From positions 1,054,001-1,118,000 of the forward strand of contig JAHBXT010000002.1 of the NCBI GenBank assembly GCA_019636385.1: DNA of 64,000 nt, written 5' to 3'. Positions 39,325-47,631 of this stretch are shown here, one piece after another (the first letter of the stretch is position 1; each line of letters opens with the position of its first letter). Under the pieces are notes generated by a model that was given only the letters and a program-made list of their open reading frames with translations, searched no databases and was not told where the DNA came from. Both the position numbers and the translations under genes were made by a program. Source of the stretch: Pirellulaceae bacterium (GTDB lineage: Bacteria; Planctomycetota; Planctomycetia; Pirellulales; Pirellulaceae).

Positions 39325-40464
39325 TTACTGCGGACTACGGGAGTATCGCACTGTCACCACCGACAGCGGCTCACTGCCGACTACAGTTTCGATCAACGCA
39401 TAGTCCTGCTTGCGTGGTTGCCCCTTGCCGGTTTCGCCGAAGTTGCGACCGCGTGGTTGCTCTGTGGGTTTGTACGCGTCAAAGAAGCGGACGGTGATTA
39501 CGCCGGTCTTGCCACGCACGTTTAGCGACGATGCGGCCCCACGTCCTAGTTCATTGACCACGAATTCAAATACATTATCGTTTCCTGGCCTCAGCGTGTG
39601 CAGCCAGCCAGGAATTATGTGAATGCCAGGTCCTGAGTTGGTGGCTCGAGGAATGAAATAGCCCTGGTGAACAATCTTCTGGCCAGAGGAATCCAAGTCT
39701 ATGCTGAAAGTATTGATCGCATCCAGACCGTCAATATCGACCTTGGCAACTGCGTCAGCCAGTGAGTCATAATTGTAAAGCACAATCTCATAAGTGTCGT
39801 TGATATCGATCGGAGCAAACGCTCGACCATTTTCATTGACCGGCACGACGGGACTGGTGTCTCCTTTGCCGCCCGAGCGTTTACGAATCTCTACGCTGTA
39901 ATTGGGGGTATCGGAGGAGACCTGCGTTTTGCCGATGATTTTGAAGGCTGGTTGCTCAAAGGCTTTCTCTGTTGAGGTCAGCCTTACCTGATAATCGACA
40001 GAGTCGGCGGGAGCCTGTGTATTACCCAATACTCGACTGATATCACTGGTATTGTTAACTTCCCTAAGCAGCGTCTTCTTGGTACGACCCCGCTCAAGTA
40101 CCTTGGCGATAATTTGAATCACACGGTTGTTACGGTTGGATTCTGTTTCGCTGACTTGGTAGGAATACTCGACCTTCAGCAACAATGCAGCTCCACTATC
40201 CACAACATCCTCCAACAACTTCGTCAGTTGCTGCTCGATGAACTGGTCGTAGTTGGCATCTGGCATTCCGCTGCTGGATACCCGATCCAAACGCAGTTTT
40301 TGCCCCTTTAGCAGGCGGTCGCCGTTCAGAAAATCCTTCACATCCGCTGCCAAACCGGCCATCTGGCCTTCTAGCGATTGATTGGTGGCGGCGTTTATCA
40401 AGCCTCCCGGCAGGGTCAGCATAGTAAAAACGCAGTATTGGCAGGTCAGTAGTACTCGGCGCAT
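39325..40464 (-). CDS. Exported protein with FlgO-like N-terminal region
   Basis: A short N-terminal hydrophobic stretch ending at LINAAT suggests export. Residues ~30-95 (LAADVKDFLNGDRLLKG, DANYDQFIEQQLTKLLED) resemble the FlgO/periplasmic scaffold pattern. Residues 170-250 look beta-rich (PNYSVEIRKRSGG, DINDTYEIVLYNYD), and the final third carries GWLHTLRPGNDNVFEF and a basic end. No catalytic motif was found. It lies 74 bases after the cytochrome c gene and before the caspase-FGE gene, so it is probably co-transcribed with them. Confidence 0.6.
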   Translation of the reverse strand: MRRVLLTCQYCVFTMLTLPGGLINAATNQSLEGQMAGLAADVKDFLNGDRLLKGQKLRLDRVSSSGMPDANYDQFIEQQLTKLLEDVVDSGAALLLKVEYSYQVSETESNRNNRVIQIIAKVLERGRTKKTLLREVNNTSDISRVLGNTQAPADSVDYQVRLTSTEKAFEQPAFKIIGKTQVSSDTPNYSVEIRKRSGGKGDTSPVVPVNENGRAFAPIDINDTYEIVLYNYDSLADAVAKVDIDGLDAINTFSIDLDSSGQKIVHQGYFIPRATNSGPGIHIIPGWLHTLRPGNDNVFEFVVNELGRGAASSLNVRGKTGVITVRFFDAYKPTEQPRGRNFGETGKGQPRKQDYALIETVVGSEPLSVVTVRYSRSPQ

Positions 40465-40538
40465 GACAAGTGCTCTTTCGTTTACGAGTGGTTAATTTAC
40501 TTGGTTGAACCAATGTGTAGTCGAGACTCTGGATGCGT

Positions 40539-42389
40539 TCAACCGCCTGGCGAATAGCCCAGTACATCGGCGGCTTGCTGCATTAGCGAGCGGCCTTCGA
40601 TGTGCTGCCAGGCTTCACGCTTGATCGATCCGTTTTCATTGCGTAACTGTCCTAGGCCAATTTGGCGCGCCCGGGCGTCGGTCTTGATTAGCACTCGCAG
40701 TGAATCGACATTCGGGTGATACAATTCGCTGGCAATGGTTTGTAGGCTTATCGGTTGAAACAGGTACCAACGAGCCACCTCGCCTACCGGTTCCGGCGGA
40801 AAGCCATCGCCGTTCGATTGGTAGTCCTCGTCGATCATGTATTTCTTCAGCAGTGGAACGATGGTGCTGCTGAACGTCTTGGAATCTTCTTCGACCAGCC
40901 GCTGCATGACGGCGGCTTCCGGATAGAGGTCACGCACTCGGTCGGCCAACTGCCCAAACGCCCCGGCACCCAGACGCACCTCGTCGTCCGGCGGCTCGAT
41001 CATGCCCTTGCGATGACAGACGATGCAGGACAGTCCGTTGACGATCAGTTGATTGCCCGAGGTCTTGAGCGCGTCACCGACGATTTCGATCGGCCCGGCA
41101 TCCAGCCGCTCGCCTTTGGCCGTGGACAGCAGGTAGCCCTGCAGGCCGTTGGGCAGCGTGAAAATGATCTCGCCGCCGTCGTGCTGGAAAGTGAACTCGT
41201 CGCGCGGGTCCCGCTGAGGCCCCAGCGGGAATTCGGTCAGGATGGCTCGCGAATTGCTGCCCAAAAAATCGTAGGACTTCCAGTAGTAGCCGCGAGTGGA
41301 TAGCGGATGTCGTTCGAGTAGGCGGTTTTGTCCCGATATACCGCTCTCGGTAAAGCCAGCCCGGCTGACCTTCGAAGGCGTGTCATGAATATTCCGCTCG
41401 ACTGGCACACCCAGGTGATGTTCCAGGTCCATGTCGGTCATGTTCTTGGGATTGTTGGGATTGCTGCGACTGGCTGGTCTGGCTTTGAGTGCCGGCAAGC
41501 TGAGATCGTACAGCAATGCATGATATAGCTTTGGTCGCAGACCGATGGTTATGAGCCAATCGGCGCGCAGATGTTTGGGCTGGCGATCATTGCCGCTCAA
41601 CCTGATCATATCCTCTTCGATGCGACGCAGTCGAGTAACCGTATCGCCAGCGCCATCGTCGATAATACTGTCGGCAGCGATGTCATAGGGATAATCGTTC
41701 ACCAAGGCTAGCCAGTGCTGCGATGTCCAGCCCAGTTTTGATATATCGGCAGCAAATACCGCCTGCTCTTTGTCAATCGCTTCAGGCATGACGATGGCCG
41801 ATTGCCAGCTCAGGCTGTTCAGCGCCTTTGCCAGCGCGGCCCGAGTCATCCGCAATTGCCGCTCGTCGACCTGCGGATCGTTCCATAGATTGGCCAGCGT
41901 AAAATAGCGATAGTTGTTCCGTTGGCGGGGATCGAGCGACTGATAGTGCTCGAAGATTCTGGTCATCACCTCCAGCAGCGGCATGAACGGACGCTTCGGG
42001 ATGGGCGGGAATTCTGGAGCACCGGCGTCGATCCACTGTTTGACAATGGCAACTTCATCGGCGGTTGGACGAGGTAGGCCAATTTGATTGCGCGGCGGCA
42101 TGCGGCCACGAAACATGGCGTGGTACAAGTCCGAATCGTCGGTGCTCTCGGGCGTTACGACACCGTCAGTGACCATCGAAGCCACGTCGCGAGCGTTAAA
42201 CGCATAACCGCCGGCAGAAGAACCTGTGCCGCGATGGCAACGAAAGCAGTAGTTGTTCAGGATCACACCTACCTTAGCCGCTAGCTGTTCAGGGGCGTCG
42301 TCGGCACGAGCTGGAGCTGACGGTAATCCTGGCTGAAGAATCGCCAGCGCAAGTAGCACTGGAAGAAGCCTAGTCGTACACTGATTCAT
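40539..42389 (-). CDS. Exported PSCyt1-type cytochrome c protein
   Basis: A cleavable signal (LPVLLALAILQPGLPSAPARA) is followed by a first c-type haem site C48-F-R-C-H52 (NNYCFRCHRGTG) in the planctomycete cytochrome C domain (PSCyt1). This is followed by the family features RGRMPPRNQIGLPRP and WIDAGAP. A second CxxCH (SCIVCHRKGM) lies near residue 455. The middle ~300 residues have no recognised domain. Such proteins are periplasmic electron-transfer or peroxidase-like proteins. This is the first gene of the minus-strand series that includes the caspases. A shared 38-bp leader element and an ECF-like promoter lie upstream. Confidence 0.85.
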   Translation of the reverse strand: MNQCTTRLLPVLLALAILQPGLPSAPARADDAPEQLAAKVGVILNNYCFRCHRGTGSSAGGYAFNARDVASMVTDGVVTPESTDDSDLYHAMFRGRMPPRNQIGLPRPTADEVAIVKQWIDAGAPEFPPIPKRPFMPLLEVMTRIFEHYQSLDPRQRNNYRYFTLANLWNDPQVDERQLRMTRAALAKALNSLSWQSAIVMPEAIDKEQAVFAADISKLGWTSQHWLALVNDYPYDIAADSIIDDGAGDTVTRLRRIEEDMIRLSGNDRQPKHLRADWLITIGLRPKLYHALLYDLSLPALKARPASRSNPNNPKNMTDMDLEHHLGVPVERNIHDTPSKVSRAGFTESGISGQNRLLERHPLSTRGYYWKSYDFLGSNSRAILTEFPLGPQRDPRDEFTFQHDGGEIIFTLPNGLQGYLLSTAKGERLDAGPIEIVGDALKTSGNQLIVNGLSCIVCHRKGMIEPPDDEVRLGAGAFGQLADRVRDLYPEAAVMQRLVEEDSKTFSSTIVPLLKKYMIDEDYQSNGDGFPPEPVGEVARWYLFQPISLQTIASELYHPNVDSLRVLIKTDARARQIGLGQLRNENGSIKREAWQHIEGRSLMQQAADVLGYSPGG

Positions 42390-42441
42390 GGTAGTGCTCT
42401 CGGCAAGGGCAGGGGGGATTTAGATGGCCAAGCAATAGTTT

Positions 42442-42467
42442 AACGCTTGGTCGGTCGCGATTCTTCC
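42442..42467 (-). promoter_or_regulatory. ECF-like promoter of the cytochrome/caspase series
   Basis: On the minus strand GGAA (42467-42464) is followed after 18 bases by CGTT (42445-42442), the GGAA...CGT layout of ECF-sigma promoters, 53 bases before the cytochrome start codon. The same layout precedes the second caspase-FGE gene at 47632-47656. It rests on short motifs and remains a prediction. Confidence 0.4.
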
Positions 42468-42515
42468 CGCAAACCAAAAAAAATTTTGGCTCGAATGATC
42501 CCCAGGCACCAAGCG

Positions 42516-42553
42516 GACGTTGGCAAAATGATGGGGCCAGAATGATAGCAGGA
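42516..42553 (-). promoter_or_regulatory. 38-bp leader element shared with 47702-47739
   Basis: About 33 of 38 bases are identical to 47702-47739, including a perfect 17-base run GACGTTGGCAAAATGAT. In both places its first base is 127 bases upstream of the start codon on the minus strand. Probably a regulator-binding site or an ancient duplicated leader. Confidence 0.5.
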
Positions 42554-42757
42554 CTGGCAGGTGTAGATGTAGGGTGTGTGAGCGGTCTGCGCTGTGCTGG
42601 GTGCTTGCCACCGCGAGCAACTTTCGATCAGCGGGCGTACTAACCACTGCGTCGGTCAGACCGTGAAACACACCGGTTGAACGACACGTGTACTGAGCAA
42701 AGGCGGATCTGTGCGGACTGAAGGAGGTTTGCACGCGAGAACGACTTTCGATGTAAC

Positions 42758-42914
42758 GTAACCGTTCACGGTATTTCGTTTTCTGTCAAAATCGGAGTAG
42801 ATTCGTAGGGAGGGTGAGGCACCTGCCGAAACGTTCCTGCAACCAATGCGTCACGATTTTCGCTAAATGCCTCGGCAGGAGCCTCGACCTACCTTCCTGA
42901 TCGTGAACGGTTAC
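42758..42914. mobile_element. MITE-like element with 13-bp terminal inverted repeats
   Basis: The termini are GTAACCGTTCACG and its perfect reverse complement CGTGAACGGTTAC, 157 bases apart. The element is flanked by an 8-bp direct repeat GATGTAAC (42750-42757 and 42915-42922), as expected for target-site duplication. Inside, 42805-42829 and 42872-42897 form a second imperfect inverted repeat. It has no coding capacity, so it would move only with a transposase in trans. Confidence 0.65.
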
Positions 42915-42929
42915 GATGTAACTAAGCTA

Positions 42930-42959
42930 TTGTCAGTGACGTCGCCACTGGCCTATAAT
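42930..42959 (+). promoter_or_regulatory. Sigma70-type promoter of the antitoxin-toxin pair
   Basis: TTGTCA (42930-42935) and a perfect TATAAT (42954-42959) are separated by 18 bases, 60 bases upstream of the antitoxin start. The -35 box begins 15 bases after the MITE end, so insertion may have affected upstream control. Confidence 0.65.
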
Positions 42960-43019
42960 TATTGTGAGCTTTAATCGAAACGATTGGGTAGGTGAGTTTA
43001 AGAAGTTAGAAAAACCAAT

Positions 43020-43256
43020 ATGAGTACTATTGATGAGATTATGGCTGCGGTCCGTGCCTTGCCATCTGGCGACCGCGCACGCTTAATACCACTTCTATGG
43101 GAGCAAGTGCATCCAGAAGACTGGGTAGCTCCGTCGACGGGATGGCTGGCCGAGGCAAATGGGCGGAGTGATGCAATTGCGGCTGGCGAAATGCCTGTGA
43201 ACGACTGGGAGAATGTTCGCGCGCGCGCGCGACGTAAAGCTGGTTTGTCCGAATGA
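43020..43256 (+). CDS. Addiction-module antitoxin
   Basis: 78 residues matching the 'putative addiction module component' pattern: an N-terminal helix TIDEIMAAVRALPSGDRARLIPLLWEQV and a C-terminal toxin-binding tail rich in acidic and basic residues. It would neutralise the following ParE/RelE-type toxin. The genes overlap by 4 bases (ATGA), the usual coupling that keeps antitoxin ahead of toxin. The run of GCGCGCGCGC at ~43220 is inside this gene. Confidence 0.85.
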   Translation: MSTIDEIMAAVRALPSGDRARLIPLLWEQVHPEDWVAPSTGWLAEANGRSDAIAAGEMPVNDWENVRARARRKAGLSE

Positions 43257-43543
43257 GTCGAATCCGCTTATGTTCGGCGGCTGAGGTTGACTTTACAAAT
43301 GCCCTGTGTTGGTATGCTGAACGAAACCCCAACATAGCTTCTTATTTCGAAACGGAATTTGACTCTGCGCTAAAAGAAATCGCTCATTCGCCAGATCGGT
43401 TCCCAAAATGTGACAATCGGCACAGATTTGTCCTGATGCGTCGTTTTCCCTATCAGATCATTTATCGCACCAACTCTTCTGACGTCACCATCATCGCGGT
43501 GGCTCACACGTCGCGTGAACCGGGGTATTGGGCCGATCGCTGA
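43253..43543 (+). CDS. ParE/RelE-type toxin
   Basis: 96 residues with the usual fold order: an N-terminal strand, two helices (AEVDFTNALCWYAERNPNIASYFETEFDSALKEI), SPDRFPKC, then strands containing FVLMRRFPYQIIYRT and VTIIAVAHTSREPGYW. These are signatures of the ParE/RelE superfamily. Full-length with no visible lesion. Such toxins inhibit gyrase or cleave ribosome-bound mRNA; which applies here cannot be told. A hairpin overlaps the stop codon. Confidence 0.88.
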   Translation: MSRIRLCSAAEVDFTNALCWYAERNPNIASYFETEFDSALKEIAHSPDRFPKCDNRHRFVLMRRFPYQIIYRTNSSDVTIIAVAHTSREPGYWADR

Positions 43544-43559
43544 GTTTACAGCGATCGGC
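43532..43559 (+). terminator. Hairpin at the end of the toxin gene
   Basis: GCCGATCGCTG and CAGCGATCGGC form a perfect 11-bp stem with a 6-base loop AGTTTA. It spans the toxin stop codon and is followed by TTTAA. A likely intrinsic terminator with a weak T-run. Confidence 0.55.
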
Positions 43560-43573
43560 TTTAAGGGCTAGTG

Positions 43574-43732
43574 ATGCCACCCATGTGCGTTCATCAAAAC
43601 TTCCGCCGGCTGTTGGTTCGCAGATTTGCCTACGCGGATCTCTATGAACATCACGAGGGTATCCTCACGGTCTACTGCGTCTTTCATTCTGCTCGCGATC
43701 CTGAAAAATGGCGTGATCGAGTGGCACGCTGA
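43574..43732 (+). pseudogene. C-terminal remnant of a second ParE/RelE toxin
   Basis: The frame ATG 43574 to TGA 43732 encodes 52 residues ending RRLLVRRFAYADLYE ... LTVYCVFHSARDPEKW. The order 'LVRRF.Y..YE....LTVY.VFHSARDP..W' is the typical C-terminal half of a ParE/RelE toxin. The N-terminal half is absent, and the sequence begins just after the intact toxin gene. It is probably the remains of a neighbouring module. Confidence 0.65.
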
Positions 43733-43847
43733 TTCACATCAACTTCTGCATCTGCTGGAATTATCCGGGCCGCCCTCCAGCTATGCCTACACTGCGGCAC
43801 CTACGGTCCCGGCTCCGCACGCTCCCTCCGGGCCTCCGTTTCGGCTT

Positions 43848-45853
43848 GTCGAGTAGGCACGGGGGATTGCTCCCCCGCACCTCTCACAGAACCGGACTTG
43901 TGGGCCCACATCCGGCTCCTCAAGCTGAACATGTTAGAACAGCATAAGCTGTCCTTGGACCTGCGCGGCTGGCTGGAGTTCTTGCCATCGGACGGAGAGC
44001 GATACAAGCCGTTGCTCGAACCATGCGTTCGAGTAGGCTTTGTGGACACCAAAGCTGCTGCTTCGCTTCCAAACGCTACGAATCTGATAGGCGGTTTTCC
44101 AAGCTTGGCCCCGGGATACGCCGCGGGTTTGCAAATGACGGTACAGGTGACGTGAGCGTTTCTTCTGGCGGACTAAGATGGCTCGTAGCCGTCGCCGGAT
44201 ATGAGCATCAAAGTTGCTGAAGGAACTTGGGCTGGTGCATAACCGAAAGTATCCAACCCAACCCGTTAAATAGCGGTTGGCACGTTCGACGCAGCGAGCG
44301 AATGAGTTACCCCATGTGCGAGGTGTTAGCTCGCGAATGCGGGCAGACAAACGTTGCTTTGTCTTAGCGGAGATACTGACTGAGATTGAGCCATCGGATG
44401 CTTTCCGCAGGCTAAAGCCAAGGAAGGAAAGGTCAAATGGCTGACTCACCGAACTCTTTTCCGTATTCACCTGGAGGCGAAGACGGTCTTCGATGAATCG
44501 TTGCACGGATGCCATCACGCGTTCTCCAGCCCTGTGACTGCGGACGAAAATACTGAAATCATCAGCATAGCGCACGAAGCGAAGGCCACGACGACTTAAC
44601 TCCCAGTCGAGTTCGTCAAGGACGACGTTCGAGAGGAGTGGTGAAAGCGGACCGCCTTGCGGGGCCCCTTCTTGCGTCGGAGAACTACTGCCATCTGGTA
44701 AGACGACTTTCGCTTTCAGCATCAAGTGAATCAGCTTCAGGATACGTCCATCGCCGACTCGCTGGGCCAAGCGGCTAAGCAAGCGTTGGTGATGAACTCG
44801 GTCGAAGAACTTGGAAAGATCAATATCGACCGAGGTGCCGTAACCTTCTGCGAAGTAACCCTTAGCTTCGGCGATCGCAGTCTGTGCACCGCGACGACGG
44901 CGAAAACCATGACTGCTGTTATGGAAGCTTGGTTCAAAGATCGGCTCCAGAACCTGGAGGACCGCCTGCTGAACAATTCGATCCACGACATTGGGAATGC
45001 CTAAACCTCTTTCGCCACCCCCGGGCTTGGGTATCCAAACTCGGCGGATGTCTCCAGGGATATACGCACCCTCGATCAAGGCTTGATGAAGATCGGCCAG
45101 CAACTGTGGAGCATGCTCGACAGCCGATTCGACGCTCTCTCCATCGACGCCGGGAGCACCTTTATTCGATGCAACCTTGAGCAGCGCGCGTGCCAAGTTC
45201 GGCAGCCATGCTACTCGTTCCAACAACTGACCGGGGTCAGTTGCTCGGGTGTCTGTTTCGTTCGTCAAATTGACTTCCGCTTGATGCTGCAAGTACTCTT
45301 GGCCTGGCAGATACGTCTGTGGACCGCGCGAACTCGCCCCTGAACTCTGCATAGTGTCAGGACTGTCGGCAAACACGAACTTCAGTTGACGTGATTCAGA
45401 ACTTTTCAACTTGTCACTCCCTTCGCTCCACCGGCATTACCCGGCTTCAACGCTACTACGAAGTGATCCGACTTCTCCATCGACTTTGGGCAGTTGTCGT
45501 TTCCTGCGCGTGCCCTACCACATGCTCGTGGGAGTCTGATTGTGGACCGATAGAGATCTCTTGGGGTAAGGTTGAGTAATGTATTGCCGCGCCCGCCTCG
45601 AATACTTCCTGGCCCCGATCGGATATTGGGCGTCGTGTATAGCGGCACACTAACCCGGGCCAACAAGCCTACAATGAGGTTCACTTGCGTTCGGTGCTGC
45701 AGTTCGCTAACAGCTTCCATCCCACATGGCCTCGCGGCGTATGAAACAGCTAGATTTAGTTGTCCATTCATGCAGTTGCCTTCGCTCGCGGTTACCTCCG
45801 ATAGGTCCCGCAAAGGACTTTCACCTTCAATTACTCAACCATGCCCAACGCAC
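43848..45853 (-). mobile_element. Group II intron (2.0 kb) with maturase ORF
   Basis: On the minus strand the element starts GTGCGTTGGGCATGG (45853 downward) and has the domain I segment GGTGAAAGTCC. The catalytic domain V is visible at 43918-43889: GAGCCGGA...TCCGGTTC arms, an AGC triad, and a stem TGTG/CACA. Domain VI follows, with a strong GGGGG/CCCCC stem, and the 3' end is CTACTCGAC at 43848. The maturase ORF lies between, in domain IV. It is inserted 51 bases downstream of the caspase-FGE gene stop. The intron looks complete, so it is probably able to splice. Confidence 0.85.
43934..45409 (-). CDS. ltrA: Group II intron reverse transcriptase/maturase
   Basis: 491 residues. The RT domain has NKGAPGVDGES, GGGERGLGIPNVVDRIVQQAV, SHGFRRRR, the DIDLSKFFDRV catalytic Asp, QGGPLSPLLSNVVLDELD, and RYADDFSIFV (YADD active site). 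Domain X follows (ANRYLTGWVGYFR). The motif-4 sequence is QGxxLSP, as in group II introns, not the SQ form of diversity-generating retroelements. No C-terminal HNH endonuclease is evident (the protein ends shortly after GQLMLF), so retromobility probably uses an endonuclease-independent route. It sits within the intron RNA and is translated from the unspliced transcript. Confidence 0.93.
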   Translation of the reverse strand: MKSSESRQLKFVFADSPDTMQSSGASSRGPQTYLPGQEYLQHQAEVNLTNETDTRATDPGQLLERVAWLPNLARALLKVASNKGAPGVDGESVESAVEHAPQLLADLHQALIEGAYIPGDIRRVWIPKPGGGERGLGIPNVVDRIVQQAVLQVLEPIFEPSFHNSSHGFRRRRGAQTAIAEAKGYFAEGYGTSVDIDLSKFFDRVHHQRLLSRLAQRVGDGRILKLIHLMLKAKVVLPDGSSSPTQEGAPQGGPLSPLLSNVVLDELDWELSRRGLRFVRYADDFSIFVRSHRAGERVMASVQRFIEDRLRLQVNTEKSSVSQPFDLSFLGFSLRKASDGSISVSISAKTKQRLSARIRELTPRTWGNSFARCVERANRYLTGWVGYFRLCTSPSSFSNFDAHIRRRLRAILVRQKKRSRHLYRHLQTRGVSRGQAWKTAYQIRSVWKRSSSFGVHKAYSNAWFEQRLVSLSVRWQELQPAAQVQGQLMLF

Positions 45854-45904
45854 CGCTGCGTACGCTTTCGATCTGCCTTCGCTTCGCTGGCTTGACCTGC
45901 TTGC

Positions 45905-47575
45905 TTACTGGCTGCTGACGGATACTAGGCGGAAGCCCAGGAAGTCGTACCGGGCAGCCGGAGAGTCCCCGTACCGGTAGGCCGAGCGGCAGACCCCGGC
46001 CGTGCTGTCCCAGCCCCCGCCCCGGTAGACCGGGTAGTAACGAGTGTCAGGTCCCTGAGGATCGGTCCCCGGTGAGCTGACATAGTAGTTCTCCCCATAG
46101 CTATCACTGCACCACTCCTTCACGTTGCCATGCATGTCGTACAACCTAAACTGGTTGGGCTGTTTTTGTTTCACGATGCGGGCACACGCTTCACCAATTT
46201 TGGCAGTATTATCTTCAAACCAGGCGTATCTTCCTAATTCACTGGCACTGTCTCCAAAGCTGTACTTCGACGTACTTCCGCCTCGGCAGGCGTATTCCCA
46301 TTCCGCTTCCGTCGGTAGCCGGTATTCCCGACCCTCGCTTTGGCTCAGGCGTTTGCAATACTCCACTGCGTCGTCCCAGCTCACATACGTGGCTGGGTAA
46401 TTGGCTCCTATCCTAACATTCCGCCCATCCTTCCATGGTTCGGTCCCCATCACCGCCTTCCATTGCCCCTGCGTTACCTCCGTCTCGCCCATGTAATATG
46501 AACGACTCAGCGTCACTCGATGCTGCGGCTTTTCGTCACCATTGGCCTCCGAATCCGAATCCGGCGAGCCCATCAGGAATGTCCCCGCCGGAATCAAGAC
46601 CAACTGCATGCCGGTAGATCGGCTGGTCAGTGTCGGCGACTGCGATTGTGGTTCACTGGGCGGTGGCGTGGGGTTATTGGGCTGGATATCACGCTTCATG
46701 CCCAGCGACACGTTCAGGGGTCGATCAGGGTTGAGCTGTAGATCGATGACACCTCCCGCCAAAAGACTGTTAACATTCTGTTTCCTACCCATGGGCTGCA
46801 CGAGGCCTTTGACACCATAGAAAACCGATTCGGATAGTCCATTAGCGGTCACTCGTGGGGTGCTGGACAGGGCATCCAGTATGGCTCGCGTGAAGGCTCC
46901 GTGTTTCCAACTATTGTGCTCCAGCGCCTGCTCCCCCTCGCTGCACGCAAACATGGCCGCACAATTTTTGGGCAGTTGGTCGACTCGCAGCGAACTTCCA
47001 AACGCTCGATTACGCACCGACCTAGCCGCGCTGGGGTCATCCCGGCAGCAATCGGCCAGCAGCAGTTTGTTGCCCGCTCCAGAAAGTGTTAACGCATCCA
47101 GCATCTCAGCCATCGGTACTAGCGATGCCGGGTCCGGTTCCAGCATCAATTTGCCGCTGCGGTCACGCAGCGTCTTGCCATCGGCGTCTTTGACTTCCCG
47201 CACCGTACTGTCATACGGACAGTAGTAGGCCGCCGTACCATACTGGACGCCGTGACCAAAGAAGCCCAGGATCAACACCCCATCGGCAGCCCCTTGGCCT
47301 GCGATCTTCTTCATCGCGTCCTGGACCGCTTGCTTGGTGGCCTGAAAACCCAGCAGAGTCGTTACCCTGTAACCCGACGCTTCCAGCTGGCCCTTGATCG
47401 CCTGCGCGTCGTCCTCCGGAAAATCCAGTGGTTTATCGTTCATCGCTTGATGCTTGTATTTCGTTACCCCCACCAGCAGAGCATGCTTGTCAGCCGCCTG
47501 TGAGACAGCACATAGCGGCCAGCCGAATGTGAGTGCCAGTGCCAGCAGGCTAGCCAGGGAGAAGTGCGATTGCAT
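45905..47575 (-). CDS. Secreted caspase-FGE-like fusion protein with variable-looking tail
   Basis: The start is ATG 47575 (GGAGGT 10 bases upstream), giving a 556-residue protein with a clear signal peptide (FSLASLLALALTFGWPLCAVSQA). Upstream in-frame codons lack both. The caspase domain (~28-285) carries H108 in LGFFGHGVQ and C177 in LLADCCRDD. A Pro/Ser linker (300-318) leads to an FGE-like domain (~320-556) with RLPTEAEWEYACRGG and MHGNVKEWCSDS. After RGGGWDSTAGVC only one Cys is present, so it is not a functional FGE by the Cys-pair criterion. The last codons resemble those of the gene at 35590 but differ at NNC first and second positions. A group II intron follows 51 bases after the stop. 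Confidence 0.88.
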   Translation of the reverse strand: MQSHFSLASLLALALTFGWPLCAVSQAADKHALLVGVTKYKHQAMNDKPLDFPEDDAQAIKGQLEASGYRVTTLLGFQATKQAVQDAMKKIAGQGAADGVLILGFFGHGVQYGTAAYYCPYDSTVREVKDADGKTLRDRSGKLMLEPDPASLVPMAEMLDALTLSGAGNKLLLADCCRDDPSAARSVRNRAFGSSLRVDQLPKNCAAMFACSEGEQALEHNSWKHGAFTRAILDALSSTPRVTANGLSESVFYGVKGLVQPMGRKQNVNSLLAGGVIDLQLNPDRPLNVSLGMKRDIQPNNPTPPPSEPQSQSPTLTSRSTGMQLVLIPAGTFLMGSPDSDSEANGDEKPQHRVTLSRSYYMGETEVTQGQWKAVMGTEPWKDGRNVRIGANYPATYVSWDDAVEYCKRLSQSEGREYRLPTEAEWEYACRGGSTSKYSFGDSASELGRYAWFEDNTAKIGEACARIVKQKQPNQFRLYDMHGNVKEWCSDSYGENYYVSSPGTDPQGPDTRYYPVYRGGGWDSTAGVCRSAYRYGDSPAARYDFLGFRLVSVSSQ

Positions 47576-47631
47576 AGCTGTTACTACCTCCGCATAGAAA
47601 CATTGCCAAGCTGGGTGACACCCAACAGTAT

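Larger units (their letters stand above)
42390..43019. other. Divergent intergenic region with promoters and a MITE
   Basis: It contains the cytochrome-gene leader (ECF-like promoter 42442-42467 and 38-bp element 42516-42553), a MITE-like element (42758-42914) and the promoter of the toxin-antitoxin pair (42930-42959). The 104-aa minus-strand ORF here has no family features and is not called. Confidence 0.6.

Noticed and set aside
42420..42734. 104-aa minus-strand ORF before the cytochrome gene
   Set aside because: It overlaps the shared leader element and has no protein features.
43934..45409. Reverse transcriptase next to a diversified FGE gene as a DGR reverse transcriptase
   Set aside because: Motif QGxxLSP is of the group II type, domain V and intron ends are visible around it, and no template repeat was found in 43544-45904.
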